Origin: Chitinophagaceae bacterium
GTDB taxonomy: Bacteria; Bacteroidota; Bacteroidia; Chitinophagales; Chitinophagaceae
DNA length: 64,000 nt
Reading direction: 5' to 3'
NCBI GenBank assembly: GCA_016720585.1
Contig: JADKKH010000002.1
Location: 372,001-436,000, forward strand
The notes below the pieces were generated by a model. That model was not told where the DNA came from. It made no database searches and worked only from the letters and a program-made list of their open reading frames with translations. A program made the translations under genes and the position numbers. Positions within the stretch are counted from its first letter, which is position 1. Every line of letters begins with the position of its first letter. This document shows positions 26,629-33,881 of the stretch, in pieces.

Positions 26629-28077
26629 ATGAATTACAAGGGTTTAATATCATCCATTGCAGGAATCGGTCTCATCGCTTTCAGTTTAATGAATGGCAGT
26701 GGTTGCGCCAATATCATACCGCCAATGGGCGGACCCAGGGATTCTCTTCCACCACAATTATTGAAAGCCACACCAGGTGATTCAACAAGAAATTTCTCCG
26801 GCAACAAAATCACTTTCACATTTGACGAATTTGTAGATGTTCAGAATATACAGGAAAATCTCTCGGTCTCTCCCCTGCCAAAAATGAATCCTTCGGTTGA
26901 ATTTAAACTGAATACCGTAACAGTTAAATTAAAAGATACGCTGGAGTCCAACACGACTTACGTTTTGAACTTTGGCGAAGCCATAAAAGATTATAATGAA
27001 GGTAATGTGCTGAAAAAATTTACCTATACTTTTTCCACGGGGCGTTATATCGATTCATTAACGTTCAACGGTAAGGTTATCCTGGCAGAAACCGGGAAAG
27101 TGGACAGCACATTAATAGTTATGCTCCACACAAGCCCGGATGATTCCAGCGTAGTAAAAGAGAAACCCCGTTATATTACCAAACTGAATTCGACCGGAAC
27201 ATTTGTTTTTAAGAATCTCCCGCCTAAAACTTTTTATATCTATGTCCTGAAAGATGAAGGCGGAACGCTCCGGTATTTTAATGATAAACAACTTTTTGCT
27301 TTTTCAGACAAACCGGTAGTCCTTCCGGGCCATACAGAGCCGGTCATCCTGTATGCCTACGCATCAAAACCATCGTTGCCGATTACGGGGATACCAGCCA
27401 TTAGTCCCGGCAATCGCAATAATAAGACCGGTGGCACTGTAGAAAAAAGGTTGAAATATCAGACCAATCTTATCAATAATCAACAGGATCTCTTAGGCGA
27501 TTTTAGTATGACTTTTGATCAACCCCTGCGTTCATTTGATTCATCAAAAATCCGGCTTTACACAGACTCCGTCTACCTTCCGGTAACGGGTTATTCTTTT
27601 CAAAAAGATAGCAGCAACAGAAAACTGCAGGGGGTGTTTACCCAACCGGCCGGACAGTCAGGCTGGAAAGAAAATACAGCCTATCATATCATTCTGGATA
27701 AAGATTTTGCTGAAGATTCGGCGGGGAAAAAACTGCTAAAAAAAGATACGATCCATTTTAAAACAAAAAAACTGGCTGACTACGGAGCTTTGAAAATAAA
27801 GTTCCGCAATCTGGATATCGCTAAAAACCCCGTGTTGCTTTTCGTAACTGGAGAAGCGATTTTTAAATCCTTTCCCCTAAGCAGTGCTGACTTCACCCAG
27901 GCCCTTTTCTTTCCCGGAGAATATGAACTCCGCATATTATATGATAACAATAAAAACGGTACCTGGGATCCCGGTCAATTCTTCGGCAAACATAAACAGC
28001 CGGAAATTGTGAAACCTGTTGAACGGAAAGTCACCGTAAAACCAGCCTGGAAAAACGAATTTGAAATAGCCTTATAA
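26629..28077 (+). CDS. Ig-like (Big_5) domain lipoprotein
   Basis: 482 residues with a lipoprotein signal ending in the lipobox NGSGC (C26). Residues about 30-130 match the bacterial Ig-like domain Big_5 group: PPMGGPRDSLPPQLLKATP, then KITFTFDEFVDVQN and VLNFGEAIKDYNEGN. The remainder is beta-rich, with a C-terminal YDNNKNGTWDPGQF segment seen in related Bacteroidota lipoproteins. It is presumably an outer-membrane or periplasmic protein; function unknown. It lies upstream of recR, with its own putative promoter. Confidence 0.82.
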   Translation: MNYKGLISSIAGIGLIAFSLMNGSGCANIIPPMGGPRDSLPPQLLKATPGDSTRNFSGNKITFTFDEFVDVQNIQENLSVSPLPKMNPSVEFKLNTVTVKLKDTLESNTTYVLNFGEAIKDYNEGNVLKKFTYTFSTGRYIDSLTFNGKVILAETGKVDSTLIVMLHTSPDDSSVVKEKPRYITKLNSTGTFVFKNLPPKTFYIYVLKDEGGTLRYFNDKQLFAFSDKPVVLPGHTEPVILYAYASKPSLPITGIPAISPGNRNNKTGGTVEKRLKYQTNLINNQQDLLGDFSMTFDQPLRSFDSSKIRLYTDSVYLPVTGYSFQKDSSNRKLQGVFTQPAGQSGWKENTAYHIILDKDFAEDSAGKKLLKKDTIHFKTKKLADYGALKIKFRNLDIAKNPVLLFVTGEAIFKSFPLSSADFTQALFFPGEYELRILYDNNKNGTWDPGQFFGKHKQPEIVKPVERKVTVKPAWKNEFEIAL

Positions 28078-28122
28078 AGATTCAAAGGGCAAGAAGAAAC
28101 AGATTCAGGTTTCAAACGCTGC

Positions 28123-28154
28123 TTGTTCCCGGTGCCCTGTTTCTTGTATCTTTG
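28123..28154 (+). promoter_or_regulatory. Candidate promoter of recR (TTG-N21-TATCTTTG)
   Basis: TTG at 28123-28125 and TATCTTTG at 28147-28154 fit the Bacteroidota -33/-7 layout. The box ends four nucleotides before the recR ATG, so the mRNA would be nearly leaderless. Confidence 0.55.
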
Positions 28155-28158
28155 ATCG

Positions 28159-28776
28159 ATGCAATTCTCTTCCTCTCTTTTGGAAAATGCGGTTAATGAA
28201 TTTGCCAGGCTACCCGGCATCGGTAAGAAAACTGCCTTGCGCCTGGTTTTACATTTATTAAAACAGGACCCCAAAGAGGTAGGGCAATTCAGCGAAGTAA
28301 TCGCCCGGATGCGGAGCGAGATAAAATTCTGTCATCGTTGTTTCAATGTGGCCGATGGGGATATATGTTCCATTTGCGCCAATTCCCTGAGAAAACAGGA
28401 GGTGATTTGTGTCGTAGAAACGATCCGTGATGTGATCGCTATTGAAAGCACGCAACAGTACCATGGCACCTACCATATTTTAAACGGTGTCATTTCACCC
28501 TTAGATGGTATTGGCCCTGATCAGTTAAATATCAGTTCGTTGATTCATCGGATTGAGAAAGAAAAAACGGAGGAACTTATTTTTGCCCTGAATCCAAATA
28601 TACAGGGTGATACTACTATTTATTATATCCAGAAAAAACTACAACCCGTCAGTATCCGCATCACGACCATTGCCCGGGGCATTGCCTTTGGCGGCGAACT
28701 GGAATATGCCGATGAAATGACCCTGGCCAGGAGTCTTCAAAACCGGCTTCCCATCGAAAAATACGTTACGCAATAA
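28159..28776 (+). CDS. recR: Recombination mediator protein RecR
   Basis: A 205-residue RecR that, with RecF/RecO, loads RecA on gapped DNA. It shows the N-terminal helix-hairpin-helix (FARLPGIGKKTALRLVLHLL), the four-cysteine zinc finger (FCHRCFNVADGDICSICAN) and a Toprim domain opening VICVVETIRDVIAIE. Length is typical. It is preceded by its own putative promoter and followed by the metH leader. Confidence 0.97.
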   Translation: MQFSSSLLENAVNEFARLPGIGKKTALRLVLHLLKQDPKEVGQFSEVIARMRSEIKFCHRCFNVADGDICSICANSLRKQEVICVVETIRDVIAIESTQQYHGTYHILNGVISPLDGIGPDQLNISSLIHRIEKEKTEELIFALNPNIQGDTTIYYIQKKLQPVSIRITTIARGIAFGGELEYADEMTLARSLQNRLPIEKYVTQ

Positions 28777-28859
28777 AGGAAAATAAGATAGCCAACGAAT
28801 TAACCCCCGGGATAAGAGTTTGGGGCGTGTTTGTATCCGGCTGCAAAGCCCCGCCCGGC

Positions 28860-28890
28860 TTGTTTATTATTCCCATATAACATAACTTTG
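28860..28890 (+). promoter_or_regulatory. Promoter of split metH (TTG-N20-TAACTTTG)
   Basis: TTG at 28860-28862 and TAACTTTG at 28883-28890 with a 20-nt spacer match the Bacteroidota sigma-A consensus well. Transcription would begin about 28897, leaving a leader of about 130 nt. Confidence 0.65.
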
Positions 28891-28896
28891 CAATCC

Positions 28897-29026
28897 AATC
28901 ACAGGCGGATTTGTTTATTGTTCGGCCTTCCCGATAACAATCGGGATTTAAAAACAGAACTAATAAACGGTACGGAACCCTCCCCATAGAGTTTCCCAAC
29001 GTTTATAGTTCACAAACAGCATTTGT
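28897..29026 (+). promoter_or_regulatory. Structured leader of metH with competing stems
   Basis: GTTTATTGTTC (28913-28923) can pair with GAACTAATAAAC (28957-28968), enclosing a perfect CCCGAT-AACA-ATCGGG hairpin at 28930-28945. ATAAACG within the second arm can instead pair with CGTTTAT at 29000-29006. The two pairings exclude each other. No known cobalamin or SAM riboswitch core was recognised. A switch is inferred only from these stems. Confidence 0.4.
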
Positions 29027-30154
29027 ATGAAAACAATACAGGATTGTTTGAAGGAACGTATTTTGATAATTGATGGCGCAATGGGTACTATGATACAGCG
29101 TCATAAATTAACAGAAGCTGATTACAGGGGTGACCGATTCAAAGATTGGCCCACCGATGTAAAAGGTAATAATGATCTGCTCAATATTACACAACCACAG
29201 ATCATCACGGGAATTCACAAAGAATACCTCGATGCCGGAGCTGATATTATTGAAACCAATACATTCAGTAGTACGGCCATAGCCATGGCGGATTATGGAA
29301 TGCAATCGCTGGCCTATGAATTAAATGTGGCGGCTGCTAAATGTGCCAGGGAAGCGATCCTACAATCCGGAAAGCAAGCCTGGATAGCCGGCGCGATCGG
29401 CCCTTTAAATAAAACATTATCGCTTTCTCCGGATGTAAACAATCCCGGTTTCCGTGCTGTGACTTTTGATGAAGTGGTAAAAGCCTATTACGAACAGGTA
29501 CAAGGATTGGTAGATGGAGGCGTAGATCTTTTATTGATTGAAACCATTTTTGATACATTAAATGCTAAAGCCGCCATCTATGCTATAAAAAAATATTTCA
29601 GGGAAGCCCCCCTAAATCCCCCACAAAGGGGGACTTCGGACTCCGATAGTTTGGATATTGATTATAATTCACAAAACGCAAATCAAAACAAAACGACTCC
29701 GTTACTTTCAGACTCTAAGAACCCTCCTTTGGAGGGCAGGGAGGCTTTGCCAATAATGATCAGCGGAACTATCACTGATGCCTCTGGCAGAACCTTAAGC
29801 GGGCAAACCCTGGAAGCATTTTATACTTCCGTAATGCATGCCCGGCCTTTAAGCATCGGTTTAAATTGTGCATTAGGCGCCAAAGAAATGCGCCCGCATA
29901 TTGAAGAGCTTTCACAGATATCCAGCTGTTATGTATCCGCTTATCCCAATGCCGGATTACCCAATGCCATGGGCGAATATGATGAACGTCCCGAAGACAC
30001 AGCTCATTTTATAGAAGAATGGGCTAAGGAAGGTTGGGTAAATATCGTAGGGGGCTGCTGCGGTACTACGCCCGATCATATTAAACATATTGCAGACGAA
30101 GTAAAAAAATGTAAACCCCGACAATTACCCGTTGTTGAAAAAGAATTAGCCTGA
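29027..30154 (+). CDS. metH: Methionine synthase, homocysteine-binding subunit (split MetH, N-terminal half)
   Basis: 375 residues matching the homocysteine S-methyltransferase domain that opens full-length cobalamin-dependent MetH. It begins ERILIIDGAMGTMIQRHKL, and the zinc-ligand cysteines lie in IGLNCALGAKEM and NIVGGCCGTTPDHI. It is separated by six nucleotides from the second metH gene, which supplies the pterin, cobalamin and activation domains. Between residues about 192 and 242 the normal AIKKYF...LPIMISGTITDASGRT continuity is broken by an extra segment encoded by an inverted-repeat element, without loss of frame. The element contains no in-frame stop. Confidence 0.95.
   Translation: MKTIQDCLKERILIIDGAMGTMIQRHKLTEADYRGDRFKDWPTDVKGNNDLLNITQPQIITGIHKEYLDAGADIIETNTFSSTAIAMADYGMQSLAYELNVAAAKCAREAILQSGKQAWIAGAIGPLNKTLSLSPDVNNPGFRAVTFDEVVKAYYEQVQGLVDGGVDLLLIETIFDTLNAKAAIYAIKKYFREAPLNPPQRGTSDSDSLDIDYNSQNANQNKTTPLLSDSKNPPLEGREALPIMISGTITDASGRTLSGQTLEAFYTSVMHARPLSIGLNCALGAKEMRPHIEELSQISSCYVSAYPNAGLPNAMGEYDERPEDTAHFIEEWAKEGWVNIVGGCCGTTPDHIKHIADEVKKCKPRQLPVVEKELA
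29603..29748. repeat. In-frame palindromic element inside metH (N-terminal half)
   Basis: The ends are inverted repeats: AAGCCCCCCTAAATCCCCC on the left and, in reverse complement, AAGCCTCCCTGCCCTCC on the right. Each end carries a hairpin: CCCCC/GGGGG at 29618-29632 and CCCTCC/GGAGGG at 29722-29736. GACTC motifs sit just inside both. The element adds about 48 residues (EAPLNPPQRGTSDSD to DSKNPPLEGREA). Confidence 0.75.
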
Positions 30155-30160
30155 CAAATC

Positions 30161-33001
30161 ATGCCTGAAGCAAATCATATAAGGCCCTACCTGCGGCTGT
30201 CCGGATTAGAACCATTGGTGGTTCGCCCGGAAACCAACTTTGTAAATGTGGGCGAAAGAACCAATGTCACCGGCTCAAAGATGTTTGCCCGTCTTATTAA
30301 AGAAAATAAATACGAAGAAGCCTTAAGTGTAGCCCGGCAGCAGGTGGAGAATGGAGCCCAGGTGCTGGATGTAAATATGGACGATGCCTTGTTAGATGGT
30401 GTTTTGGCGATGACCACTTTTTTAAATTTAGTTCAGAGTGAGCCGGATATCGCGAAGATTCCGATCATGATCGACTCATCCAAGTTTGAAATCATTGAAG
30501 CCGGATTGAAATGTGTACAGGGAAAGTGTATCGTGAATTCCATTTCCATGAAGGAAGGCGTTGAAAAATTTATTGAACAGGCCATAATCTGCCAGAGCTA
30601 TGGAGCTTCCGTTATCGTGATGGCCTTTGATGAAAAAGGACAGGCTGATACCAAACAACGGAAAGTGGAGATCTGTCATAGGGCTTATAAGATATTAACC
30701 GAACAGGTGGGTTACGATCCGCAGGATATCATTTTTGACCCCAACATCTTTGCCATAGCCACGGGCATGGAAGAGCACAACAACTATGGCGTTGATTTTA
30801 TTGAAGCCACCAGAGAAATAAAACTATTGATGCCGCTGACCAAAATAAGCGGGGGCGTCAGTAACCTCTCTTTTGCTTTCCGGGGTAATGATCATGTGCG
30901 GGAAGCGATGAACAGTGTGTTTCTGTATCATGCCATCAAAGCCGGCATGGACATGGGAATTGTTAATGCCGGTCAGTTAGTGGTGTATGATGAAATAGAG
31001 CCGCAGTTAAAAAAATTATGCGAAGATGTAATTCTGAACCATCATAACGATAACAACGAAGCCACCGAAAACCTGATTGCCTTTGCCGAAACAGTAAAAG
31101 CAAAAGGAAAAGAAAATATAAAAGATGAAAGCTGGCGCGAAACACCGGTGGAAGAGCGGCTGAAACATTCACTGGTAAACGGCATTACGGATTACATTGA
31201 TATGGATACCGAAGAAGCCCGGCTGAAATATCCAAAACCCCTGGATGTCATCGAAGGCCCATTAATGGCTGGTATGAATGTGGTGGGTGATCTGTTCGGT
31301 GCCGGGAAAATGTTTCTGCCCCAGGTTGTAAAAAGTGCCCGGGTAATGAAAAAATCGGTGGCTGTTCTTACGCCTTTTATTGAAGCAGAAAAAGAAGAAA
31401 GAAAACAAGCCCACCTGGCCGCAGGAACGGTAAATGAAGAAGGAGCCGGTGCCCCTAAAATTCTTTTGGCAACCGTAAAAGGGGATGTACATGATATTGG
31501 TAAAAATATTGTTGGTGTCGTGTTGGGCTGTAATGGTTATGATATAATTGATCTGGGTGTGATGGTTCCTGCAGATAAAATTTTAGATACCGCCGAAAAG
31601 GAAAAAGTGGATATCATCGGTCTGAGTGGCCTGATTACGCCTTCCCTTGATGAAATGGTGCATGTGGCGCATGAAATGAAACGCCGGGGAATGAAACAAC
31701 CCTTGTTGATTGGCGGGGCTACTACCTCAAGAATGCATACAGCCGTAAAGATTGCCCCGCAATATGACCAGGGAGTGATGCATATTTTAGACGCATCCAG
31801 AAGTGTGACCGCAGTAAGTACCTTACTGAATAAAGAACAAAAAATAGCGCTGCTTCAACAAACACAACAGGAATATGAGAGCCTGCGTCAGCAATTTCTT
31901 AACAAAGGAAAAAAAACACTTATCCCCTATAAAGAAGCGGTGATAACCAAGGAATATTTTGACTGGAAAAATTATGAACCAACGAAACCGGCTGTTGAAG
32001 GGATAAAAGTGCTGAAAGATTATGACTTAGCCACTATTGCAAAATATATTGACTGGGGTCCTTTCTTTATTGCCTGGGAAATGCCCGGTCGCTTTCCGGA
32101 AGTTTTATCAGATAGCATTTTTGGTAAAGAAGCCACGCGTCTTTATAATGATGCGCAAAAAATGTTGCAGCAATTGATAAAGGAGAAGTGGTTTACGGCT
32201 GATGGTGTTATCGGGTTCTGGCCTGCTGCCAGCAATAATGCCGATACGGTGACTTTGCAAACGGAAAAGGGACCTGTAAAACTGGAATCCCTCAGGCAAC
32301 AACTAAAAAAAGCCGTGGGGCAACCAAGCTATTCCCTTTCAGATTTTATTATGCCAAGCCCAACCCCTTCAAATAGCTGGATAACCGGAGATGGTTCTAA
32401 AGCCCCTTCCCGCCGGGAAGAAATATCGAAAACCAATATTAAGGAATCTTCAAACCTAAGTTCTCCGCCAGTTGGCGGAGGACAGGGGGCCGGGGCCGAT
32501 TACATGGGTGCTTTTGCAGTGACAATACATGGCGCAAAAAAATACATCGACCGGTTTGCAGCTGACCAGGATGATTATAATAAAATATTAGTACAGATAC
32601 TGGCCGATCGCTTTGTAGAAGCTTTTGCAGAATGTCTTCATGAAAAAACAAGAAAGGAGTACTGGGGTTATGAAAAAAATGAAACCCTCACTAACGAACA
32701 AATGATCCGGGAGGAATACAAAGGAATACGTCCGGCACCCGGCTACCCCGCCTGCCCTGACCATACAGAGAAAATAAAATTATTTGACCTCCTGAATGTT
32801 ACTGAAAATATAGGCATAGAAATGACTGAAAGCCTGGCAATGAATCCACCGGCTTCCGTCTGCGGTTGGTATATCGCCCATCCTCAAAGTCATTATTTTG
32901 GTTTGGGTAAAATAGCCGAAGACCAGTTAAAGGATTATGCGAACCGAAAAGGAATGAGTATTGAGGAAGCGGAGAAGTGGCTGAGACCTGTAATGGAATA
33001 A
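30161..33001 (+). CDS. metH: Methionine synthase, pterin/cobalamin/activation subunit (split MetH, C-terminal half)
   Basis: 946 residues covering the rest of MetH. The methyltetrahydrofolate (pterin) domain holds NVGERTNVTGSKMF and GGVSNLSFAFRGND. The helical cap and cobalamin domain hold the cobalt-ligand motif DVHDIG (H444) and LIGGATTSRMHT. The SAM-binding activation domain holds RPAPGYPACPDHTEK. Together with the upstream gene it makes methionine from homocysteine. Between about residues 732 and 778, just before YMGAFAVTIHGA, a Pro/Ser/Gly-rich segment absent from ordinary MetH is encoded by a palindromic element in frame. Confidence 0.95.
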   Translation: MPEANHIRPYLRLSGLEPLVVRPETNFVNVGERTNVTGSKMFARLIKENKYEEALSVARQQVENGAQVLDVNMDDALLDGVLAMTTFLNLVQSEPDIAKIPIMIDSSKFEIIEAGLKCVQGKCIVNSISMKEGVEKFIEQAIICQSYGASVIVMAFDEKGQADTKQRKVEICHRAYKILTEQVGYDPQDIIFDPNIFAIATGMEEHNNYGVDFIEATREIKLLMPLTKISGGVSNLSFAFRGNDHVREAMNSVFLYHAIKAGMDMGIVNAGQLVVYDEIEPQLKKLCEDVILNHHNDNNEATENLIAFAETVKAKGKENIKDESWRETPVEERLKHSLVNGITDYIDMDTEEARLKYPKPLDVIEGPLMAGMNVVGDLFGAGKMFLPQVVKSARVMKKSVAVLTPFIEAEKEERKQAHLAAGTVNEEGAGAPKILLATVKGDVHDIGKNIVGVVLGCNGYDIIDLGVMVPADKILDTAEKEKVDIIGLSGLITPSLDEMVHVAHEMKRRGMKQPLLIGGATTSRMHTAVKIAPQYDQGVMHILDASRSVTAVSTLLNKEQKIALLQQTQQEYESLRQQFLNKGKKTLIPYKEAVITKEYFDWKNYEPTKPAVEGIKVLKDYDLATIAKYIDWGPFFIAWEMPGRFPEVLSDSIFGKEATRLYNDAQKMLQQLIKEKWFTADGVIGFWPAASNNADTVTLQTEKGPVKLESLRQQLKKAVGQPSYSLSDFIMPSPTPSNSWITGDGSKAPSRREEISKTNIKESSNLSSPPVGGGQGAGADYMGAFAVTIHGAKKYIDRFAADQDDYNKILVQILADRFVEAFAECLHEKTRKEYWGYEKNETLTNEQMIREEYKGIRPAPGYPACPDHTEKIKLFDLLNVTENIGIEMTESLAMNPPASVCGWYIAHPQSHYFGLGKIAEDQLKDYANRKGMSIEEAEKWLRPVME
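32353..32499. repeat. In-frame palindromic element inside metH (C-terminal half)
   Basis: Contains CTTCCCG-C-CGGGAAG at 32406-32420 and CTCCGCC-AGTT-GGCGGAG at 32463-32480, with C-rich and G-rich edges (CCAAGCCCAACCCC at the left, GGGGGCCGGGGCC at the right). It encodes a low-complexity stretch including APSRREEIS and SSPPVGGGQGAGAD between normal MetH segments. The edges are less exact than in the first metH copy. Confidence 0.65.
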
Positions 33002-33009
33002 TAGTTTCG

Positions 33010-33627
33010 CTAAAAATTAACCTGCAATTCCACCAACCTTTTCTCCAGTTGATCCGCATTTTGAAAATGGATACTGGTAATGCCCAGGTTTTCAGCTGCT
33101 GTTACATTTCTCAGATTATCATCAATAAATATGGCTTCCACAGGATTTACAGAATACCTGTCTAATAATACCTGGTAAAACTCCGGAAAAGGTTTTCTCA
33201 TTTTCTCTGCACCACTTACTACCCTCCCGTCAAACCAATGCAAAAAATCAAACCGCTCCAGGGCAACGGGAAATAACTCCGCGCTCCAGTTGGTAAGCGC
33301 ATAAAAATTCAAGCCGGTATTTTTTTTAAGCCTCCTGAATAATTCAACAGTTTCGTCAATTGGTCCCTTCAGCATTTCCGGCCACCGGTCATAATAGACC
33401 CGTATATCTTTTTCCCATTCAGGAAAAGCAGTCACTTTTTCTTCCACGGCTTTTGCAACAGGATAACCCGCATCCTGCTGCTCGTTCCAATCCAACGTGC
33501 ATATCTGACTAAGGAAATAATCTCTTTTCCCGATGGAGTCAAAATAGTTTTCGTTAAAAACATAGGCAGGACTCCAGTCTACCAATACACCCCCGAGATC
33601 GAAAATAATAGTATTGAAGCGGGTCAT
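33010..33627 (-). CDS. HAD family sugar-phosphatase-like hydrolase (YihX type)
   Basis: A 205-residue HAD-IA phosphatase. Motif I is IIFDLGGVLVDW (nucleophile Asp), motif II is the ALTNWS segment, and motif IV lies in EAIFIDDNLRNVTAAENLG. The DLGGVLVDW form resembles the glucose-1-phosphatase YihX branch. Its ATG overlaps the stop of the SemiSWEET gene as TAATG, so the three genes GH97, SemiSWEET and HAD are translationally coupled. A sugar-phosphate substrate is inferred from this context. Confidence 0.88.
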   Translation of the reverse strand: MTRFNTIIFDLGGVLVDWSPAYVFNENYFDSIGKRDYFLSQICTLDWNEQQDAGYPVAKAVEEKVTAFPEWEKDIRVYYDRWPEMLKGPIDETVELFRRLKKNTGLNFYALTNWSAELFPVALERFDFLHWFDGRVVSGAEKMRKPFPEFYQVLLDRYSVNPVEAIFIDDNLRNVTAAENLGITSIHFQNADQLEKRLVELQVNF

Positions 33628-33881
33628 TATTTGTAACGAAGTTTAAGATAGATCATCGTCAGCGACATCGCCAATACGATGGAATTGGTTAAAATGATTA
33701 CCCAGTTATTGAGCAAAACTCCATAAACAATCCACATGACCTCATTGATTGCTGCAATGATAAACATCAGTAAAGAAACATCCTTAGCGGATTTATCTTT
33801 CCAGGTTTTAATAACCTGTGGTAAAAAAGTCAATGATGTGATGGCACCGGCTGCATAGCCAAGTATATCAACGCCTGTCAT
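33627..33881 (-). CDS. SemiSWEET sugar transporter
   Basis: 84 residues forming a single three-helix MtN3/PQ-loop bundle. The proline-glutamine motif lies in helix 1 (LTFLPQVIKTWKDKSAKDVS) and the helix-3 pattern is TNSIVLAMSLTMIYL. Family members work as dimers moving mono- or disaccharides down a gradient across the inner membrane. Its start codon overlaps the GH97 stop (TAATG) and its own stop overlaps the HAD start, so it would move the sugar the GH97 enzyme releases. Confidence 0.93.
   Translation of the reverse strand: MTGVDILGYAAGAITSLTFLPQVIKTWKDKSAKDVSLLMFIIAAINEVMWIVYGVLLNNWVIILTNSIVLAMSLTMIYLKLRYK

Noticed and set aside
28897..29026. Cobalamin or SAM-I riboswitch upstream of metH
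   Set aside because: The conserved core sequences expected of these classes were not found, so only a structured leader is reported.
29027..33001. Split metH as a frameshift or assembly error
   Set aside because: Two separate starts and a clean domain boundary, with split MetH common in Bacteroidota, point to two real genes.
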